A DNA stretch of 64,000 bases from Streptomyces sp. NBC_00224 (GTDB taxonomy: Bacteria; Actinomycetota; Actinomycetes; Streptomycetales; Streptomycetaceae). Below are positions 60,648 through 64,000 of the stretch, piece by piece. Each line of letters opens with the position of its first letter. Position 1 is the stretch's first letter. The translations under genes and the position numbers were made by a program. The DNA is taken from positions 8,755,001 to 8,819,000 of the forward strand of contig NZ_CP108106.1 in the NCBI RefSeq assembly GCF_041435195.1, read 5' to 3'. Below the pieces are notes generated by a model. It saw nothing but the letters and a program-made list of their open reading frames with translations, did no database searches and was not told the origin of the DNA.

Positions 60648-60914
60648 GCTGTGTGGCCATCCTGCGAAAGGAGTTGACCGAAGGGCGGCGGGGCGGTGGA
60701 ACCCGGGCGACTTCGCAACGAAGCGCTTCACCTGGCTACGCCGCGCGGTAGCACGACACCCAGCGCTCGTTCCACTGCTCTCACCAGGGAACTGCCCGGG
60801 AGGCGGACGCACTTCAAGCACCCTTTGCCGCCGATGCCTCGCGGTGCCCTTTTGGCTCTGCGGCGGCCCCCGCTACCATCCGAGCACGCACAGCGACGAG
60901 GAGGGAGTCTTCCT

Positions 60915-61019
60915 GTGGGCAGGCACGGAGGCAAGCCCGATCCATCGGAGAGCGATGGCCACAAGCCCGGCCGGCCCATCCCGCCCCCCGACCCCAAGCG
61001 CCCCGAAAAGCCGAAGTGA
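60915..61019 (+). CDS. 34-residue peptide C, putative PIMT substrate
   Basis: A strong GAGGAGGGAG lies eight bases before GTG 60915. The product starts MGRHGGKPDPSESDGHKPG and ends with a Pro/Lys stretch (PPPDPKRPEKPK). There is no Cys; Asp-14 followed by Gly-15 is an aspartimide-prone pair. Its TGA overlaps the GTG of methyltransferase C (GTGA), so the two are translationally coupled. With peptides A and B it shares small size, high charge and Pro/Gly content. Confidence 0.75.
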   Translation: MGRHGGKPDPSESDGHKPGRPIPPPDPKRPEKPK

Positions 61020-62140
61020 CCGGGCCCGAGGAACTCGCCCACCGCCTGCGCGCGGACGGCTACCTCACGGAGGTCTGGTACGAGCCGTTCGTCTACGTCC
61101 GGCGTGAGGACTTCATTCCCGACCGCATCTGGGTACAGGCAGACGACGGCTACCGGCGCCTTGAGCGTGATGAGAATCCCGGCCGGTGGCTCTCGCTGGT
61201 GTACGACGACGTCGCACTCGTCACCCAGGTCGAAGACGAGCACAACGGACTCGCGCTCGTACCGTCGAGCTCGTCGAGCATGCCGCGCGTCGTGGCCACC
61301 ATGCTGGAGACCCTCGATGTTGCCGACGGCATGAGCGTGCTGGAAATCGGCACCGGCACCGGCTACAACGCCGCATTGCTGTCTCACCGGCTGGGCGATG
61401 CACGGGTCACCAGCATCGAGATCGACCCCGCTGTTGCCGAAACCGCCCGCGAGCGCCTCGCGAAGGCCGGCCACCACCCCAATGTCATCACCGGTGACGG
61501 CACTACCGCTGCCCCTGGCCAGCGGCCCGTGGACCGGGTCATCGTCACCTGCGCCCTGGGCAGCGTGCCGTACGCGCTGGTCAACCACACGCGGCCCGGG
61601 GGCCGGATCGTGCTGCCGTGGGGCACCGGTCTGTACAACGGTGTCCTCCTCCGCCTCGACGTGCACGCCGACGGCAGCGCCTCGGGGCCGGTCATAGGTG
61701 ACTGCGCGTTCATGTGGAACCGAGCCGAAGCGGTGCACCGCGACGTCACGACCGTGATCCACCACGATGATCCGGCCGAGGTGAGCCACACCGGCCTGGA
61801 CCCGCGCCGCGTGCTGGGCGACGAGAACGCCGCATTCGTCACCGGCCTGCTCGTCCCCGACTGCCGCTACAGCGTCGGGCACGGCCCGAACAACGAGTTC
61901 ACCCTCTGGCTCGCCGACCACCGCACCGGTTCCTGGGCGAGCATCGACTACACCCCCGGCGCCGCCACCTACGAGACGGCCCAGTTCGGGCCCCGCCGCC
62001 TGTGGGAGGAAGCCGAGGCTGCGATGCGGTGGTGGCAGAGCGCCGGAGAGCCCGTACGGACTCGCTTCGGCATCACCATCACGTCCACCGATCAGTGGAC
62101 ATGGCTGGATACGCCGGACCTGCGCATGACAGCCGGATGA
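61016..62140 (+). CDS. PIMT-like methyltransferase C, partner of peptide C
   Basis: A 374-residue PIMT-fold enzyme. SAM motif I is VLEIGTGTGYNAALLSHRLG (about residue 107), with MPRVVATMLETLDV before it and VTSIEIDPAVAETA, VDRVIVTCALGSVPYA and GGRIVLPWGTGLYNG after it. Like A, it has an added C-terminal domain ending RTRFGITITSTDQWTWLDTP, parallel to the end of A. The GTG start overlaps the peptide C stop. The tight coupling argues that the peptide is its substrate. It would act in the cytoplasm with SAM. Confidence 0.88.
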   Translation: MTGPEELAHRLRADGYLTEVWYEPFVYVRREDFIPDRIWVQADDGYRRLERDENPGRWLSLVYDDVALVTQVEDEHNGLALVPSSSSSMPRVVATMLETLDVADGMSVLEIGTGTGYNAALLSHRLGDARVTSIEIDPAVAETARERLAKAGHHPNVITGDGTTAAPGQRPVDRVIVTCALGSVPYALVNHTRPGGRIVLPWGTGLYNGVLLRLDVHADGSASGPVIGDCAFMWNRAEAVHRDVTTVIHHDDPAEVSHTGLDPRRVLGDENAAFVTGLLVPDCRYSVGHGPNNEFTLWLADHRTGSWASIDYTPGAATYETAQFGPRRLWEEAEAAMRWWQSAGEPVRTRFGITITSTDQWTWLDTPDLRMTAG

Positions 62141-62438
62141 CGGAACTGCCGACTGCCGGCCACCGGTCTGCGCGGGCAACAACCTCGGCGATTACGACCG
62201 TCGCCATGCCCCGAGCCCGCCCCGATCTCCCGCTCAGTCCTGACACCCGCACCTTCTACCGGCTACGTGACACAGCACGAGCACGAGGCGGAACTGGGGG
62301 CCGCGATGTCGGATCGATCGACCATGGGCGAGATCCCCGGGGACTCCTCACCCAGCTGATCAACCAGCGAGTGACGCCGGGGACAACCCGCGGACACACA
62401 GCGGCTCCCGCTTTTGGGCGCGCCTGCAGCCGTGGGTC
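62141..62438. other. no gene clearly supported
   Basis: An open frame starts at ATG 62137, overlapping the methyltransferase C stop (ATGA), and reads MTELPTAGHRSARATT on to about 62535. Codon bias is poor and it runs antisense into the next gene, so it is not called as a CDS. Confidence 0.35.
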
Positions 62439-62669
62439 TCACAGGGCGATCGGTCGATACGCGAGAGCTGTATCGACCACCTCGTCGGCCGAGAGTTCCC
62501 TTTCCGGCGGCCAGAAGATCAGGTCGCTGACGTAGCCGGTCGGGCACGCCAACGCCCGGTCCAGCATCTCCAGCCAACTGTCGGCTTCCGCCTCGGAGAC
62601 GAAGTCCGCCTCCATGATCCGCTGTACCAGGGCAACCGCTGCTGTCCTGCTCATCTCCATGGCGCTCAT
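62439..62669 (-). CDS. colicin-immunity-like small protein
   Basis: A 76-residue acidic protein. MSRTAAVALVQRIMEADFVS, then EAEADSWLEMLDRAL and GYVSDLIFWPP follow the layout of E-type colicin/pyocin immunity proteins (helix I, helix II, then S-D-L-I-Y-x-P). The C-terminus ends LAYRPIAL. ATG 62669 is five bases after the stop of the upstream gene. Actinobacterial versions are often annotated as bacteriocin immunity proteins, but a matching toxin is not visible here, so the true role is open. Confidence 0.6.
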   Translation of the reverse strand: MSAMEMSRTAAVALVQRIMEADFVSEAEADSWLEMLDRALACPTGYVSDLIFWPPERELSADEVVDTALAYRPIAL

Positions 62670-62674
62670 CCCGC

Positions 62675-63118
62675 CTACAGGGCCCACCAGCAGTACAGGC
62701 GCCGCCCATCGCTGGCACGGTTGGCCAGGCCCGACAGCAGGACCAGCACCTCGTACGCGGTGTCGGCGGTGATTCCGTACGCCTGGAGCTCATCCGTCAC
62801 AGCCCACGCGCCGCCGGCTTCGGCCAGCCGCTCGTGCGAGGCTGAGGCCAGAGCCTCCTGCAGGGTGTCGGAGAGGCTGATGATCAACGCGCTCTCGTGA
62901 TCGGGCGACGAGAGAATCTGGCCGGCGCGCGGCCGTGCTGATGCTTCGTCGTAGCTGCAGCGGGTGAGGATTGCTTCGAGGGAGGCCATCGTCACGCTCG
63001 GATCAATCCCTTTGAGGGAAATCACGTCGAATCCCGAAGCGTCGGGTCCACCGATCTGATCGAGAACGCCGACAGCCGCTTCGTCATCGGGAGCCGAGAA
63101 GTAGTCACACATAGGCAT
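62675..63118 (-). CDS. hypothetical protein paired with the immunity-like gene
   Basis: A 147-residue protein from ATG 63118 (or 63112). Sequence highlights are MCDYFSAPDDEAAVGVLDQI, GFDVISLKGIDPSVTMASLE and a C-terminus SDGRRLYCWWAL. I know this as a small conserved streptomycete protein of unknown function. There is no signal peptide or nuclease motif, so it does not look like the toxin for the immunity-like protein. The two are coupled. Confidence 0.6.
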   Translation of the reverse strand: MPMCDYFSAPDDEAAVGVLDQIGGPDASGFDVISLKGIDPSVTMASLEAILTRCSYDEASARPRAGQILSSPDHESALIISLSDTLQEALASASHERLAEAGGAWAVTDELQAYGITADTAYEVLVLLSGLANRASDGRRLYCWWAL

Positions 63119-63454
63119 GCAACGATCCTTGCACCCGGCACTGACATTGAGCCGCCAGCAGCAGTGGGTACTCCAAGCGAACCACCATGCACGACGACAT
63201 CGGGCAGTACTTGCCACCACGCACAATCGCCCGACATCCGGCGGCCCTGGGGCGCCTGGAATTCAGGGCCGTCCCCGTCTCACCACATCTGGGGCTTCTC
63301 CCCACCAGGGCAGGGGCTTACCGGTGTATCTACCCGAGGGTGACCAGGGTGACGGGTGTTCGCAGCGGAAGCGGCCAACGCTTGCGGCGGTGACGTACGC
63401 AGCCGGTTCCGCGGTGGGCCTGCGCGGTAGGCACCGAGCCTCGGTCACTCAGCG

Positions 63455-63515
63455 CCGCGGCAGGCGGGGCGGGAGCACCCTCGCCGACCGGGTGCTCCCG
63501 CCCCGCCTGCCGCGG
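63455..63515. repeat. 26-bp perfect inverted repeat
   Basis: Arms 63455-63480 and 63490-63515 are exact reverse complements around a 9-base loop (tcgccgacc). Very stable. It lies between the unknown gene's start and the GNAT's end in a 487-base gap without genes. Confidence 0.9.
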
Positions 63516-63570
63516 GCTAGGTTCTGTCTCTCCGATCACGCTGGTTGTCTCGTGGCTCCGCCACCACGAT

Positions 63571-63599
63571 GGGCCGTGGAGGCATCGCCTCCACGGCCC
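63571..63599 (-). terminator. terminator of the partial GNAT gene
   Basis: gggccgtggaggc (63571-63583) pairs fully with gcctccacggccc (63587-63599) around atc, six bases after the GNAT stop. Confidence 0.75.
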
Positions 63600-63605
63600 C
63601 GGGGA

Positions 63606-64000
63606 TCATCGCCGTGAGCGGTCCGGACTCGTGATCCTGAACCGGGCCATGTTCTCCGCGTTCTCTTCGGTGGCCCACCGATGGAAGCCGGCCTTCTCCA
63701 GCACGCGGACCGAGGACGGGTTGGACAGTTCCACATCGGCGGACACGGTGTGGACCTCAGGTGCAGTGAGGGCGAACTCTGCCAGGGCCTGGGTGGCCTC
63801 AGGGGCATAGCCCCGGCCGCGGCGGGAGGCCACGATGCCGTATCCGATTTCGAGAACGCCTTCGCTGGGCGGCCAGAACAGGCCGATCGAGCCCACCACC
63901 AAGCCGCTCTCGCGCTCGATGATCAAACGGTGACCATATGCGTCGAGCCAGGCGGGGTGCTGGCCGAAGAGGCCCGCGACCACGCGATCGCCTTCGGCGG
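63606..64000 (-). CDS. GNAT acetyltransferase, N-terminus outside window
   Basis: At least 131 residues; the frame is open to the window edge, so the start is missing. The acetyl-CoA site is GYGIVASRRGRGYAPEATQA (R-x-x-G-x-G/A). Before it is SGLVVGSIGLFWPP and after it TVSADVELSNPSSVRVLEKA, ending in FHRW. This is the RimJ/RimL-like branch that acetylates protein N-termini or small molecules. Two hairpins follow it downstream. Confidence 0.88.
   Translation of the reverse strand, partial: AEGDRVVAGLFGQHPAWLDAYGHRLIIERESGLVVGSIGLFWPPSEGVLEIGYGIVASRRGRGYAPEATQALAEFALTAPEVHTVSADVELSNPSSVRVLEKAGFHRWATEENAENMARFRITSPDRSRR

Noticed and set aside
1-64000. tRNA, rRNA, CRISPR or replication origin
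   Set aside because: No cloverleaf, rRNA stretch, spaced direct-repeat array, or DnaA-box or iteron cluster was seen by eye. A covariance-model scan would be needed to be sure for small RNAs.

Overview
The window looks like a Streptomyces (or close relative) accessory region, such as a chromosome arm or large linear plasmid. The support is very high GC with strongly GC-biased third codon positions, frequent GTG starts, ATGA/GTGA gene overlaps, many HTH regulators with TPR-like C-terminal halves, and actinobacterial families (Scr1/DUF5753-type regulator, PF04672-type methyltransferase, anti-sigma-like ATPase). I saw no rRNA, tRNA, CRISPR array or replication gene. The window opens inside one gene and closes inside another.

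Layout. (1) 1-11.5 kb, minus strand: a Tad/Flp-type pilus or secretion operon reading lipoprotein, secreted protein, CpaB-like, TadZ-like, TadA, TadB, TadC, a tiny membrane protein, TadE, TadE, TadG-like, then a LysM protein that runs off the window. A two-gene plus-strand insert (DUF4262 and a small unknown) interrupts it at 3.0-4.0 kb. (2) 11.9-17.9 kb: one 2004-residue secreted protein joining a CdtB-like nuclease/phosphatase domain, an SGNH hydrolase, ricin-type lectin repeats, a GH18 chitinase and a second lectin region. (3) 18.9-21.3 kb: a small secreted transglycosylase-like protein, then debris (OLD/AAA ATPase scrap, IS110 scrap, a frameshifted secreted protein) around an intact LysE exporter. 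(4) 21.6-27.5 kb: a small glycan or natural-product-like locus with two glycosyltransferases, a UDP-sugar dehydrogenase, an Fe(II)/2OG oxygenase and a 462-residue protein I do not recognise. (5) 29.6-45.5 kb, minus strand: a long, tightly packed gene set with two degenerate D-Ala-D-Ala-ligase-like ATP-grasp proteins, a glutamine-synthetase-like ligase, an amino-acid permease, two related GNATs, a methyltransferase, a sugar isomerase-like protein, two NUDIX hydrolases and an ABC exporter, flanked by regulators. It resembles a non-NRPS amide-forming biosynthetic cluster. (6) 45.8-51.7 kb: HTH/TPR regulators, a TrmO-like protein, two unknowns and an APH-like kinase. (7) 51.9-62.1 kb: three isoaspartyl-methyltransferase-like (PIMT) genes, each directly preceded by a tiny gene for a 34-47 residue, Cys-free, Asp/Gly/Pro-rich peptide, plus a fragment of a fourth PIMT gene. 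An IS21-family element with an exact 6-bp target duplication has split the regulator gene that was divergent from this operon. (8) 62.4-64.0 kb: a colicin-immunity-like small gene with an unknown partner, strong hairpins and a partial GNAT.

The strongest candidates for undescribed biology are the peptide/PIMT pairs, which match the two-gene architecture of imiditide-type (aspartimide) RiPPs, the single-chain CDT-like polytoxin, and the ATP-grasp/GS-like cluster. Function calls come from reading motifs by eye. No database search was run.
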